From positions 1,612,001 through 1,676,000 of the forward strand of contig NZ_JBDJAF010000001.1 in NCBI RefSeq assembly GCF_039652555.1: a stretch of 64,000 nucleotides of DNA, given 5' to 3'. Position numbers and translations under genes: made by a program. Below are positions 41,127 to 49,360 of the stretch, one piece after another. Within the stretch, counting starts at the first letter, position 1; each line of letters opens with the position of its first letter. The stretch comes from Parafrigoribacterium mesophilum. GTDB lineage: Bacteria > Actinomycetota > Actinomycetes > Actinomycetales > Microbacteriaceae. The notes beneath the pieces were generated by a model. It had not been told where the DNA came from, did no database searches, and saw only the letters and a program-made list of their open reading frames with translations.

Positions 41127-42485
41127 TCAGGCAAAGATGGTCTTCGCCTGCGCTTCGAGCTTCTTTTGCACGGCCAGGATGTTGGATTTGCTCGGGTCCG
41201 CGATGAAGTCTTGTAACCCCGCGAACGCCGCGGCGGCCATGGCCGGATCGGTGTCACGGTCGAGGAACTGCGAAACGGCCTTCTTCGAGGAGATCAGCTC
41301 GGCTGACTTCTTCTGCAGGTCCGAGTAGTTGGACGTGTCGGCATCCTTGGTCATCCCGACATCCCACTTATCGGTTTTGAGGTACTGCGCAGCGGCAGCG
41401 CTGGTGCCGAGGTATTTCAGCACCTTCTTGGCGGCATCCGGGTTCTTGGCCTTCGCCGCACACATGTAGCCGTCGGAGGGTGCCTCCATGTAATCGGTGC
41501 CGTACTTGCTGTTGATCTCGGGGAACTCGAAGAAGTCGAGATCGGGCAGGTTATCCGGTGAGTAGTTCGCGCCGACCTGATTGGAGCCCTGGAACATGAT
41601 CCCGGCCTGCTTGTTCTCCAGTGCCTTGGCGGCATCCTGCCAGATGCGCCCGTTGGCGCCGGTCTGGCAGTACGGCAGCAGCTCGGCATACTGCTCGAAT
41701 GTGGCGGTCACCCCGGCATCGGTCCACGGAACCTCGTGGCGCATCAATTGCATGTGGTAGTCGTATCCGTTGACGCGGAGGTCGATGGTGTCAAAGAATC
41801 CGCACGCCGGCCACAGATCCTTATCCGCGAACGCGATCGGGATGAGGCCGTCGGTCTTCAACTGCTTGCAGAGCGCGATGAGGTCGTCCCACGACGTGGG
41901 GATGTCGTAGCCCTTGTCACCGAAGACGCTCTTGTTGTGAAAGAAGACCCACGGGTAGTTGTACATCGGGATGAAGTAGTAGTGACCGTCGAGACCCTTG
42001 GACAGCGCCTGCGCAGCCGGGCCGAAGTTGGATCCGATCTCGTCCCAGACGTCGTCGATCGGTGTGGCGAGTCCTTGTGCGGCGAAGAACTGCATCCGGT
42101 AGCCGGCGAACCAGGTGAACAGGTCGTCCGGTGTTGCCTGCAGGTAGTTGCTGATGCTGCTCTTGAACGTCTCGTGGTCAACGAGGTTGAGGTTGATGTC
42201 GACGCCGGTTGACCGCGCTGCCTCGTCAATGAGGGCTTTCTGCGAGTCCTTCACACCCGGGTTCGAGTTGTAGGAGCCGACGGTGATCGGCCCCTTGCCG
42301 CCGCCACCACCCGTCCCGCCGCTGTTTCCGCCGCCTGCCGGGCTGGCGCAGGAGGCCAGAACGGAGCTGCCGACACCGGCAACCGCCATGGCGGCGAGCC
42401 CCTGCAAAAGGCTGCGGCGGCTGAAGGAGTTGCCCGCCGATGGGTGAATGTTCATTGTCGTTGCCTGTGGGGTCATGCCACGCAC
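41127..42485 (-). CDS. Extracellular solute-binding lipoprotein (family 1, sugar ABC transporter)
   Basis: 452 residues. The signal region has a twin-arginine motif (FSRRSLLQGLAAMAVAGVG) followed by a lipobox SSVLASC, so it is probably exported folded by Tat and lipidated. A Gly-rich linker precedes the binding domain (ITVGSYNSNPGVKDSQKALID; GLDGHYYFIPMYNYPWVFFHNK is typical of family 1 binders). GTG 42485 has GGGAGG four bases upstream; ATG 42455 is an alternative. First gene of the five-gene operon. Confidence 0.85.
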   Translation of the reverse strand: MRGMTPQATTMNIHPSAGNSFSRRSLLQGLAAMAVAGVGSSVLASCASPAGGGNSGGTGGGGGKGPITVGSYNSNPGVKDSQKALIDEAARSTGVDINLNLVDHETFKSSISNYLQATPDDLFTWFAGYRMQFFAAQGLATPIDDVWDEIGSNFGPAAQALSKGLDGHYYFIPMYNYPWVFFHNKSVFGDKGYDIPTSWDDLIALCKQLKTDGLIPIAFADKDLWPACGFFDTIDLRVNGYDYHMQLMRHEVPWTDAGVTATFEQYAELLPYCQTGANGRIWQDAAKALENKQAGIMFQGSNQVGANYSPDNLPDLDFFEFPEINSKYGTDYMEAPSDGYMCAAKAKNPDAAKKVLKYLGTSAAAAQYLKTDKWDVGMTKDADTSNYSDLQKKSAELISSKKAVSQFLDRDTDPAMAAAAFAGLQDFIADPSKSNILAVQKKLEAQAKTIFA

Positions 42486-42617
42486 GATGCCTCCCTGATA
42501 GTCCTGGCTGGATGATCAGGAATGTAACAGCGGCGTTCGTTCCGCCGGTGAAGAAGATGGCACTGCCAAACGCGCCGACCAGCATCCGCTGATCACCGTC
42601 GTCGGCGGGTGCGCTGA

Positions 42618-42701
42618 TCCCGTTTCACGGAGTTTCTGTCCCGGATGCCCGTCTGGGCCGATAGGTGGGCTACCGGATGTCAGTTTTTCCTTGAAACGGG
42701 A
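42618..42701. repeat. 84-bp palindromic intergenic element, copy 3
   Basis: Ends TCCCGTTTCACGGAG (42618-42632) and TTCCTTGAAACGGGA (42687-42701). Unlike the other two complete copies it lies between genes of the same orientation and its right half codes for the last ten residues of the flavoprotein upstream. Confidence 0.85.
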
Positions 42702-43941
42702 GCTGGCGGGCGGCGGGGAACAGGTCGGCGCGCAGGTGCTCGGGACGGAAACCACGGCCCACCATGCGAGCCGCAACACGCTGGATGGCGGGCAGGACGA
42801 TCCGCAGGAAGACGCGCCAGCGCAGCGGCAGCGGATGCGGCAGCTTGATTCCGGAGCCCGACCGGCCGATGCGCTTGTGCAGTTGCAGTTGGATTGGCTG
42901 CATGAGCCGCACCGGCGGCAACCGGCGGGCCTGCACTGCGGCGAGCTCCTTCGGTGTGACGCTGCCAGCTTTCAGGGGGACGGCGAGCAGGTTCGCGCTG
43001 GCCACCGCATCCTGGATCGCGTAATTGACACCGACACCGAACGCCGGCGACATGGCGTGGGCGGCATCCCCGATGCACAGCAATCCAGGTGCAGACCACC
43101 GCTTCAGTCGGTTCACCCGCACCGAAAGCAGCTTCACCTCGTCCCAGCTCGCCAGCTGCGGCACGGCGGGCGCCAGGAACGCCGCGGCGTCCACGATGCG
43201 CTGGCGGAACGCATCCAGTCCCTCGGCGCGGATCGCGTCGAATCCGCCCTTCGGGATCAGCATGCCCGCCTGGTAGTAGCCCTCGCGGGGAATGGTGATC
43301 ACCATGGACCGGCTGTCCAGGTAGGCCAGTGTCGCCGGCTGCGGACGACCGAGCTTGGGCAGATGGAACCACAGCACATCCACGGCGACGCCGAACTCGC
43401 GCGGCACCATGCCGGCGGCGGCACGCACCGCCGAGGCGCGGCCATCCGCGGCGACGGTGAGGGCAGCGACCACGTCGATCGGCCCGTCCGGAGTCTTCGC
43501 GGTGACACCGGCGACTCGGCCGTGGTTGCGGCGGATGCCCGTGACCTCCGCCTGCATGATCAACCGGAAATTCGGATACTGCGACGCCTCATCGGCCATG
43601 AAGTTCAGAAAGTCCCACTGCGGCATCAGCGCGAGAAAGTGCGTGCCGCCGTGCAGGCGCCGGAAATCGATCGGCCGGATGCGATTGCCGCTGATCACGA
43701 CGTCCAGCGTCTCAATCCGATCGTGCGGCAGGGCGAGGAACTCGTCTTTCAGCCCCAATTCGCCGAGCAGGTCGATCGTGGACGGGTGGATGGTGTCGCC
43801 GCGGAAGTCCCGCAGGAAGTCGGCGTGCTTCTCCAACACGACAACGTCGACGCCGGCGCGCGCCAAAAGGTAGCCGAGCATGAGCCCCGCCGGGCCGCCA
43901 CCGGCGATGCAGCATTGCGTCTGGATGCTGGTTTCTGACAT
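42670..43941 (-). CDS. FAD-dependent aromatic-hydroxylase-like oxidoreductase (PHBH/UbiH fold)
   Basis: 423 residues. FAD loop CCIAGGGPAGLMLGYLLARAG, the DG motif VAADGRASAVR and the GD motif LLCIGDAAHAMSPAFGVGVNYAIQDA identify a class A flavoprotein hydroxylase. The start is ATG 43941 (MSETSIQTQ). The C-terminal LPFQGKTDIR is encoded inside the 84-bp palindrome, so the stop codon was probably supplied by insertion of that element. The substrate is unknown. Confidence 0.82.
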   Translation of the reverse strand: MSETSIQTQCCIAGGGPAGLMLGYLLARAGVDVVVLEKHADFLRDFRGDTIHPSTIDLLGELGLKDEFLALPHDRIETLDVVISGNRIRPIDFRRLHGGTHFLALMPQWDFLNFMADEASQYPNFRLIMQAEVTGIRRNHGRVAGVTAKTPDGPIDVVAALTVAADGRASAVRAAAGMVPREFGVAVDVLWFHLPKLGRPQPATLAYLDSRSMVITIPREGYYQAGMLIPKGGFDAIRAEGLDAFRQRIVDAAAFLAPAVPQLASWDEVKLLSVRVNRLKRWSAPGLLCIGDAAHAMSPAFGVGVNYAIQDAVASANLLAVPLKAGSVTPKELAAVQARRLPPVRLMQPIQLQLHKRIGRSGSGIKLPHPLPLRWRVFLRIVLPAIQRVAARMVGRGFRPEHLRADLFPAARQLPFQGKTDIR

Positions 43942-43974
43942 CCCCCCATTATTCGCGCCGGAGCGGGTGGTGTC

Positions 43975-44021
43975 GCGGAGGTCTCGACACGCGCCTCGCA
44001 AGCTCGGGCGCTATCGACCGG
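43975..44021. repeat. REP-like element before the hemL stop
   Basis: GGTCTCGACACGCGCCTCGC... CTATCGACC, a variant of the family GGTCTCGATACGCGGCCTCG... found complete near 63380-63430. It lies between the start of the flavoprotein gene and the end of hemL. Confidence 0.5.
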
Positions 44022-44068
44022 CGGGGCGGGCGGCAGGTGCTGCCCTGCCGCGGGGCAGGCGACGAACG

Positions 44069-45388
44069 CTAACGAACCGCCGCGGCAGCGGCTCTCGCGG
44101 CGGCCGGCAGTGCCTCCAGAATGCGCGACACCGCGGCGTCGTCGTGCGCGGCGGTGACGAACCACGCCTCGAACGCCGACGGCGGCAGACACACCCCGGC
44201 ATCCAGCATCGAGTGGAAGAACGGCGGGTACCGGTACACGTCCGACGCCTTGACCGCGGCGTAGTCCCGCGGCGGAGACTGGGTGAACGCGACAGAGAAC
44301 AGGTTGCCGGCCCGCTGGATTGAGTGCACGACGCCTTCCGCGGTCAGGGCAGCGGACACCGCATCCGAAAGCTGCTCAGCCACTACGTCCAGACGGTGGT
44401 ACACGGCGTCATCGGCGAGCCGCAGCGTGGCCAGGCCCGCGGCGACGGCGACGGGGTTTCCGCTGAGTGTTCCGGCCTGATACACCGGGCCGAGCGGGGC
44501 GAGCAGGTCCATCAGGTCGGCGCGTCCGCCGAGCGCGGCCAGCGGCATCCCGCCGCCGACGACCTTGCCGAAGGTGAACAGGTCGGGTTGCCACGGCGCT
44601 CCGGAAGCCGCCTCGAGTCCCCACCAGCCGGCCGGGCCGACTCGGAACCCGGTGAGCACCTCGTCCAGGACCAGCAGCGCGCCGTGCTCGTGAGCGATCT
44701 GGGCCAGCGCGGCGTTGAACCCGGGCCGCGGCGGCACGACGCCCATGTTGGCGGCGGCCGCCTCGACGATGATGCCGGCGATCTTCGATCCGTGCGCGGC
44801 GAACGCGGCCCGCACGGCGTCGAGGTCGTTGTACGGCAGCACGAGTGTCTGGGCGGCGGTCGCGGCGGTGACCCCGGCCGAGCCGGGCAGCGCCAGGGTG
44901 GCCACGCCCGAGCCGGATTCGGCGAGCAGCGCATCCGAGTGCCCGTGGTAGTGCCCGGCGAACTTGACCAGCAGGTCGCGGCCGGTGGCCCCGCGCGCCA
45001 ACCGGATCGCGGTCATGGTGGCCTCGGTGCCGGTGGACACCAGGCGCAACTTCTGCACCGGGGACCGCCCGCCAGCCGTAACCCGACCGCAGACAACCTC
45101 AGCCAACTCGGTCTCCGCCGGGGTCGACGCGCCGAACGACAACCCCTGCGCGGCAGCGTCCTGCACGGCGCGCACGACCTCCGGATGCGCGTGGCCGAGG
45201 ATCGCCGGACCCCACGACGCGACGAGGTCGACGTACTGGCGGCCGTCGGCATCCGTCACGTAGGGGCCGCGCGCAGAGACGATGAACCTGGGCGTGCCGC
45301 CCACCGAACCGTAGGCCCGCACCGGGGAGTTCACCCCGCCTGGGATGGACCGCTTGGCGCGGGTGAAGTACTCGTCATTGGCGGTCAT
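44069..45388 (-). CDS. hemL: Glutamate-1-semialdehyde 2,1-aminomutase
   Basis: 439 residues, PLP enzyme forming 5-aminolevulinate from glutamate-1-semialdehyde. Motifs: GGVNSPVRAYGSVGG at the N-terminus, STGTEATMTAIRLAR, DEVLTGFRVG and the Schiff-base lysine in FTFGKVVGGGMPLAALGG. Last gene of the heme operon, 37 nt after hemB. It completes the C5 pathway with hemA, the divergent gene at the other end of the locus. Confidence 0.95.
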   Translation of the reverse strand: MTANDEYFTRAKRSIPGGVNSPVRAYGSVGGTPRFIVSARGPYVTDADGRQYVDLVASWGPAILGHAHPEVVRAVQDAAAQGLSFGASTPAETELAEVVCGRVTAGGRSPVQKLRLVSTGTEATMTAIRLARGATGRDLLVKFAGHYHGHSDALLAESGSGVATLALPGSAGVTAATAAQTLVLPYNDLDAVRAAFAAHGSKIAGIIVEAAAANMGVVPPRPGFNAALAQIAHEHGALLVLDEVLTGFRVGPAGWWGLEAASGAPWQPDLFTFGKVVGGGMPLAALGGRADLMDLLAPLGPVYQAGTLSGNPVAVAAGLATLRLADDAVYHRLDVVAEQLSDAVSAALTAEGVVHSIQRAGNLFSVAFTQSPPRDYAAVKASDVYRYPPFFHSMLDAGVCLPPSAFEAWFVTAAHDDAAVSRILEALPAAARAAAAAVR

Positions 45389-45425
45389 GCACGCCCTCCG
45401 GCAGACAACTGTTCCCGTGCGGCGG

Positions 45426-46427
45426 TCACTTCAACCAGCCGGCCAGCTCAACCGCCCAGTAGGTGAGCACGGCATCGGCGCCGGCGCGGCGGATGCCGAG
45501 CACCGACTCGGTCACCGCCCTGCGGCGGTCGATCCAACCCCGGGCCGCGGCTGCCTCGATCATCGAGTACTCCCCGGACACTTGATATGCCCACACCGGG
45601 ACGTCGCTGATCGCGGCGGCGTCGGCCAGCACGTCGAGGTAGCTCATCGCCGGCTTGACCATCACGATGTCCGCACCCTCGCCGATGTCGAGGAGCACCT
45701 CGCGCAGTCCTTCTCGACGGTTCGCGGGATCGAGTTGGTAGGTACTGCGGTTGCCGACCAGGGTGGACTCGACCGCTTCTCGGAACGGACCGTAGAACGC
45801 CGACGCATATTTGGCCGCGTAGCCCAGGATGGCCGTGTCAATGAAGCCGTGCGCGTCGAGAACGTCGCGCACCGCGGCGACCTGACCGTCCATCATGCCG
45901 CTGAGGCCGAGCAGCGCCGATCCGGCTTCCGCCTGCGTCACCGCCATGTCCTGGTAGCGCAGCAGCGTGGCATCGTTGTCCACGGCGCCGTGGGCATCCA
46001 GCACTCCGCAGTGGCCGTGGTCGGTGAACTCGTCGAGGCACAGGTCGGTCTGCACGACCAGCGCGTCGCCCACTTCGGCGACGACCGCCCTGGTCGCGAC
46101 GTTGAGGATGCCGTTCGGGTCCGTGGCACCGGAGCCGACGGCATCCCGAGTGGTCGGCACCCCGAACAGCATCAGGCCGCCGACGCCGGCCTCGGCCGCC
46201 TGTGCAGCCGCTCGCTTGAGGCTGTCCAGGCTGTGCTGCACCACCCCGGGCATTGATTCGATCGGCACCGGCGCGTCGGCGCCCTCGCGCACGAAGACCG
46301 GGAGCACGAGCTGCGCCGGAGCAACACGGGTCTCGGAGACGAGCCGGCGGAAGGCGGCGCTGGAGCGCAGGCGCCGGGGCCGGATGCGGGGTGCCGGAGC
46401 GCTGGACGGACGAGGTGAGTCAGGAAT
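45426..46427 (-). CDS. hemB: Delta-aminolevulinic acid dehydratase (porphobilinogen synthase), probable ATT start
   Basis: Condenses two 5-aminolevulinates to porphobilinogen. Family residues: metal-binding cysteines in LDEFTDHGHCGV and VQTDLCL, Schiff-base lysines in GYAAKYASAFYGPFR and VMVKPAMSYLD. The first standard start in frame is GTG 46307 (VLPVFVREG), but the 40 codons upstream code for normal HemB N-terminus (RPRRLRSSAAFRRLVSETRV) and contain no ATG, GTG or TTG. ATT 46427, preceded by AAAGGGA at six bases, gives 333 residues, the normal length, and overlaps the hemD stop by 8 nt. Confidence 0.85.
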   Translation of the reverse strand: MPDSPRPSSAPAPRIRPRRLRSSAAFRRLVSETRVAPAQLVLPVFVREGADAPVPIESMPGVVQHSLDSLKRAAAQAAEAGVGGLMLFGVPTTRDAVGSGATDPNGILNVATRAVVAEVGDALVVQTDLCLDEFTDHGHCGVLDAHGAVDNDATLLRYQDMAVTQAEAGSALLGLSGMMDGQVAAVRDVLDAHGFIDTAILGYAAKYASAFYGPFREAVESTLVGNRSTYQLDPANRREGLREVLLDIGEGADIVMVKPAMSYLDVLADAAAISDVPVWAYQVSGEYSMIEAAAARGWIDRRRAVTESVLGIRRAGADAVLTYWAVELAGWLK

Positions 46428-47217
46428 GAGCTGTCCCTTTGCTGGTGAGTTGGATGTCGCGAGCGTGGTCGACCAGGGCCTCGACCAGTCCGGCGGCGGA
46501 GCGGGTTTCGGCGATGAGATGAACGGTGATGCCGGCCGCGCGGGCGTCGAACGCGGTGCGGGGCCCGATGCACGCCACGACCGTGTGTTGCGGCAGCGGG
46601 CCGAGTTGCAGTTGAATCTGGCGGGCCACGCTGCCCGAGGTGACGAGGATGGCGTGGATGCGCCCTGCCGCGACGTCGGCGGCGATGTGCCCGGTGACCG
46701 GCACGCCCACGGTGCGGTAGGCGGCGACGAATTCGACGTCGAGCCCTAGCCCGGCCAGGCCGGCGACCAGCGTGGGCTCGGCGATGTTCGACTGCGGAAT
46801 GAGCACCTTGCCGCGAATCGCCGACTTCGGCCATTCGCGCACCAGGCCACGGGCCGAGTTGTCGCCGACGGGCACGAAGTCCACCGGGTAGCCGGCCAGG
46901 CTGAGCGCGGCTGCGGTGGTCTCACCCACCGCAGCAATTCGAGTGCCGCCGGGGATCACCACCTGCTGGCTGACCAGCACGTCCACGGTCGTGGCGCTGG
47001 TGACCACGAGCCAGTCGAACGTTCCGGATGCCAGCCGCTGCAGCGCATCCGACAGGGCACCAGGGTCCTCGGCGCTCGCAAAATTGATCATCGGCGCGAT
47101 CACGGGGATCGCCCCGTGCGTTCGCAGGCTCGCGGCGACATCGTCGCCCCATTTGCCGCCGCGGGGTACGAGCACGCGCCACTGGGACAGCGGCTTGTCC
47201 CTGCCCGCAGCGTTCAT
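46420..47217 (-). CDS. hemD: Uroporphyrinogen-III synthase
   Basis: 265 residues. The poorly conserved HemD fold is recognised from ...RVLVPRGGKWGDDVAASLRTHGA, DWLVVTSATTVDVL (the TSxxxV pattern), AAVGETTAAAL and LVTSGSVARQIQLQL. It closes hydroxymethylbilane into uroporphyrinogen III with ring D inversion. ATG overlaps the hemC stop by 4 nt; its 3' end overlaps the probable start of hemB. Position between hemC and hemB supports the call. Confidence 0.9.
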   Translation of the reverse strand: MNAAGRDKPLSQWRVLVPRGGKWGDDVAASLRTHGAIPVIAPMINFASAEDPGALSDALQRLASGTFDWLVVTSATTVDVLVSQQVVIPGGTRIAAVGETTAAALSLAGYPVDFVPVGDNSARGLVREWPKSAIRGKVLIPQSNIAEPTLVAGLAGLGLDVEFVAAYRTVGVPVTGHIAADVAAGRIHAILVTSGSVARQIQLQLGPLPQHTVVACIGPRTAFDARAAGITVHLIAETRSAAGLVEALVDHARDIQLTSKGTAHS

Positions 47218-48161
47218 GCCGTTTTCAGTTCCGCAAGATCGGCGGCGCCGAGGCTCAGCAACTCATCGCCGACGCGCTCACCGAGGTCCTCGGCCTGGCG
47301 CACCCGCTCGACTGTCGCGCCTTCCAGCACAAGGGCATGGGAACTCGTGACGTGCCGTGTCCCATCCGGCTGGTAGACGGTCGCGGTGAGCAGCAGCAGT
47401 TCGCCGTCCACGACGGCGGTCGCCCCGATCGGTGCGGAGCATCCGGCTTGCAGCCTGGCCAGCACCGACCGTTCCGCAAGGGCGGTCAGGTGGGACGTGC
47501 CGTGGTCCAGGCCGTTCAGGATGCGATCCAGCAGCTGCTCGGATCCACCGCGCACCTCGATGGCGAGCGCTCCCTGTCCCGGCGCGGTGGGCCAGTCGGC
47601 AAGGTCGAGGAAATCGGTCACGGCGTCGAGCCGGTCGAGTCTGGCCAGTCCGGCTGCGGCGAGCACGACGGCGTCGAGGTCGTCGGGGTTGACGCGTCCG
47701 AGGCGGGTGTCGACGTTGCCGCGCAGGTCGACGACGGCAAGATCCGGCCGCAGCGCCTTCAGTTGGGCGACCCGGCGCGGGGAGCCGGTTCCGACCCGGG
47801 CGCCGACTGGCAGGGAGGCGAGCGTCCAGCCCTCACGGGCGCACAGGGTGTCCCGGGGGTCCTCGCGCTTCGGGACGGCGCCGATGCGCAGGTCCTCGTA
47901 CGGCACCGTTGGCAGGTCCTTGAAGGAGTGCACGAGCAGGTCGCAGCGCCCGGCGATGAGGGCTTCGCGTAGTGCATTTGCGAACACCCCGGTGCCACCG
48001 AGCGTCGCAAGGGAGGCTTTGTTGCGGTCGCCCTCGCTGGTGATCGGGACCAACTCCACGTCGACCGCGAACTTCGCCGCGATCCGGTCGGCGATCAGTC
48101 CAGCCTGCGCCAGCGCCAACGCACTCGCGCGGGTTCCAATTCGTACTGCCTCGTCGGTCAC
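47214..48161 (-). CDS. hemC: Hydroxymethylbilane synthase (porphobilinogen deaminase)
   Basis: 315 residues. Polymerises four porphobilinogens. RIGTRASALALAQ at the N-terminus, DLLVHSFKDLPT (the usual VHSxKDxP), GTGSPRRVAQL, and the dipyrromethane cofactor cysteine in LQAGCSAPIGA. The GTG start overlaps the ferrochelatase stop by 4 nt, continuing the chain of coupled genes. Confidence 0.95.
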   Translation of the reverse strand: MTDEAVRIGTRASALALAQAGLIADRIAAKFAVDVELVPITSEGDRNKASLATLGGTGVFANALREALIAGRCDLLVHSFKDLPTVPYEDLRIGAVPKREDPRDTLCAREGWTLASLPVGARVGTGSPRRVAQLKALRPDLAVVDLRGNVDTRLGRVNPDDLDAVVLAAAGLARLDRLDAVTDFLDLADWPTAPGQGALAIEVRGGSEQLLDRILNGLDHGTSHLTALAERSVLARLQAGCSAPIGATAVVDGELLLLTATVYQPDGTRHVTSSHALVLEGATVERVRQAEDLGERVGDELLSLGAADLAELKTA

Positions 48162-49360
48162 GGAGCCTCTCCTGCCAGGGCCGGTTTGAACCCGAGCCGC
48201 ACGTTCTCACAGCATCCGGGCCGGCAAACGTCGTACCACGGCCCGATGTCGGTCAATGCCGGTCGCTGGGCGATCGGGGTGCCGTTCACCCGTTCGAGCA
48301 CGAGGTCGATCAGCCCGGAAACGAACGCCGGATGCGCGCCAGGCGTCGGCACGCGGACCGCGACGATGCCGTGCACCCGCGCCGTCTCGGTCGCCTCGGT
48401 GTCCAGATCCCACTTGACTTCCATGTGGTCGCTGACGAAGCCGAGCGGCACGATCACGACGGCCTTCGTGCCGGAAGCGGCGAGCTTCTCGATCCGCGCG
48501 TTGATGTCGGGTTCGAGCCACGGCATGCTCGGCGGTCCGGACCTGGACTGGTAGACGAGGGACCAGGCCGGGGCGCCGCTGGTGTCGACAGGCTCAACCC
48601 GCTTCGCGGTTTCGACAAGCTCAACCACCGGAGCGCCGGTCTCGACAGGCTCGACGAGCGGCGGCGAGGCGACCGCATCCACGATGGCGCTGGCCACCGC
48701 CAGGTGCTGGGCGACGTAGGCGCCGCCTGGGCCGAAGTGGCGCTCCGCCGGGCCCGATCGGTCCGCGTCCTCGGTCGGAATCGAATGGGTGGAGAACAGG
48801 ATGTGGATCTCGGATGCCGCGAAACCGCGCAGTTCCTCGCTGGCGAGCGCCTCCTGCACACCGTCGATGAACGGCTGCACGAATCCGGGGTGGTCGAAGT
48901 ACTGCCGCACCTTGTCCAGTTGCAGACTGAGTCCGGTCTCGGTGACCGCGGCGGCGAGGTCTTCGCGGTATTGGCGGCAGCTGGAGTACGAGCTGTATGC
49001 GCTCGTAGTGATGGTGATCAGCCGGCTGTGTCCGGCCGCGGCGGCGACGACGAGAGCCTCGCTCAAATACGGCGCCCAGTTGCGGTTGCCCCAGTACACC
49101 GGCAGGTCGACACCGCGGCGGGCAAGTTCGGCCTCCAGCGCGGCCTTGAGCGCGCGGTTCTGTCCGTTGATCGGGCTGACGCCGCCGAAGGCGCGGTAGT
49201 GGGTGGCCACCTCTTCGAGCCGCGCGTCGGGGATTCCCCGCCCGCGGGTCACGTTCCTCAGGAACGGGAGGACGTCGTCCTGTCCTTCCGGGCCGCCGAA
49301 CCCCGCAAGGAGGATAGCGTCGTACGTCGTGGGCGGAGCCGCCACACGCTCTGGTGTCAC
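48158..49360 (-). CDS. cpfC: Coproporphyrin III ferrochelatase with [2Fe-2S] cysteines and a repeat-encoded insert
   Basis: 400 residues; inserts iron into coproporphyrin III. Family sequence includes LLAGFGGPEGQDDVLPFL, YWGNRNWAPYL, the catalytic histidine in LFSTHSIPTED and VVIVPLGFVSDHMEV. Cysteines at SSYSSCRQY and the C-terminal CRPGCC match the cluster ligands of actinobacterial ferrochelatases. About 30 residues (PPLVEPVETGAPVVELVETAKRVEPVDT, residues roughly 235-265) are an insertion encoded by REP-like DNA just before LVYQSRSGPP. GTG 49360 overlaps the chdC stop (GTGA). The older symbol is hemH. Confidence 0.93.
   Translation of the reverse strand: MTPERVAAPPTTYDAILLAGFGGPEGQDDVLPFLRNVTRGRGIPDARLEEVATHYRAFGGVSPINGQNRALKAALEAELARRGVDLPVYWGNRNWAPYLSEALVVAAAAGHSRLITITTSAYSSYSSCRQYREDLAAAVTETGLSLQLDKVRQYFDHPGFVQPFIDGVQEALASEELRGFAASEIHILFSTHSIPTEDADRSGPAERHFGPGGAYVAQHLAVASAIVDAVASPPLVEPVETGAPVVELVETAKRVEPVDTSGAPAWSLVYQSRSGPPSMPWLEPDINARIEKLAASGTKAVVIVPLGFVSDHMEVKWDLDTEATETARVHGIVAVRVPTPGAHPAFVSGLIDLVLERVNGTPIAQRPALTDIGPWYDVCRPGCCENVRLGFKPALAGEAP
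48582..48660. repeat. REP-like repeats inside the ferrochelatase gene
   Basis: Three units of the type GTCGACAGGCTCAACC, TTTCGACAAGCTCAACCACCGG and GTCTCGACAGGCTCGACGAGCGG in a row. All are in frame with cpfC and encode VEP/VETxxx units, without a stop codon. Confidence 0.75.

Noticed and set aside
46307..46309. GTG as the start of hemB
   Set aside because: It would remove about 40 residues of recognisable HemB N-terminus that is encoded in frame upstream, leaving an abnormally short enzyme.
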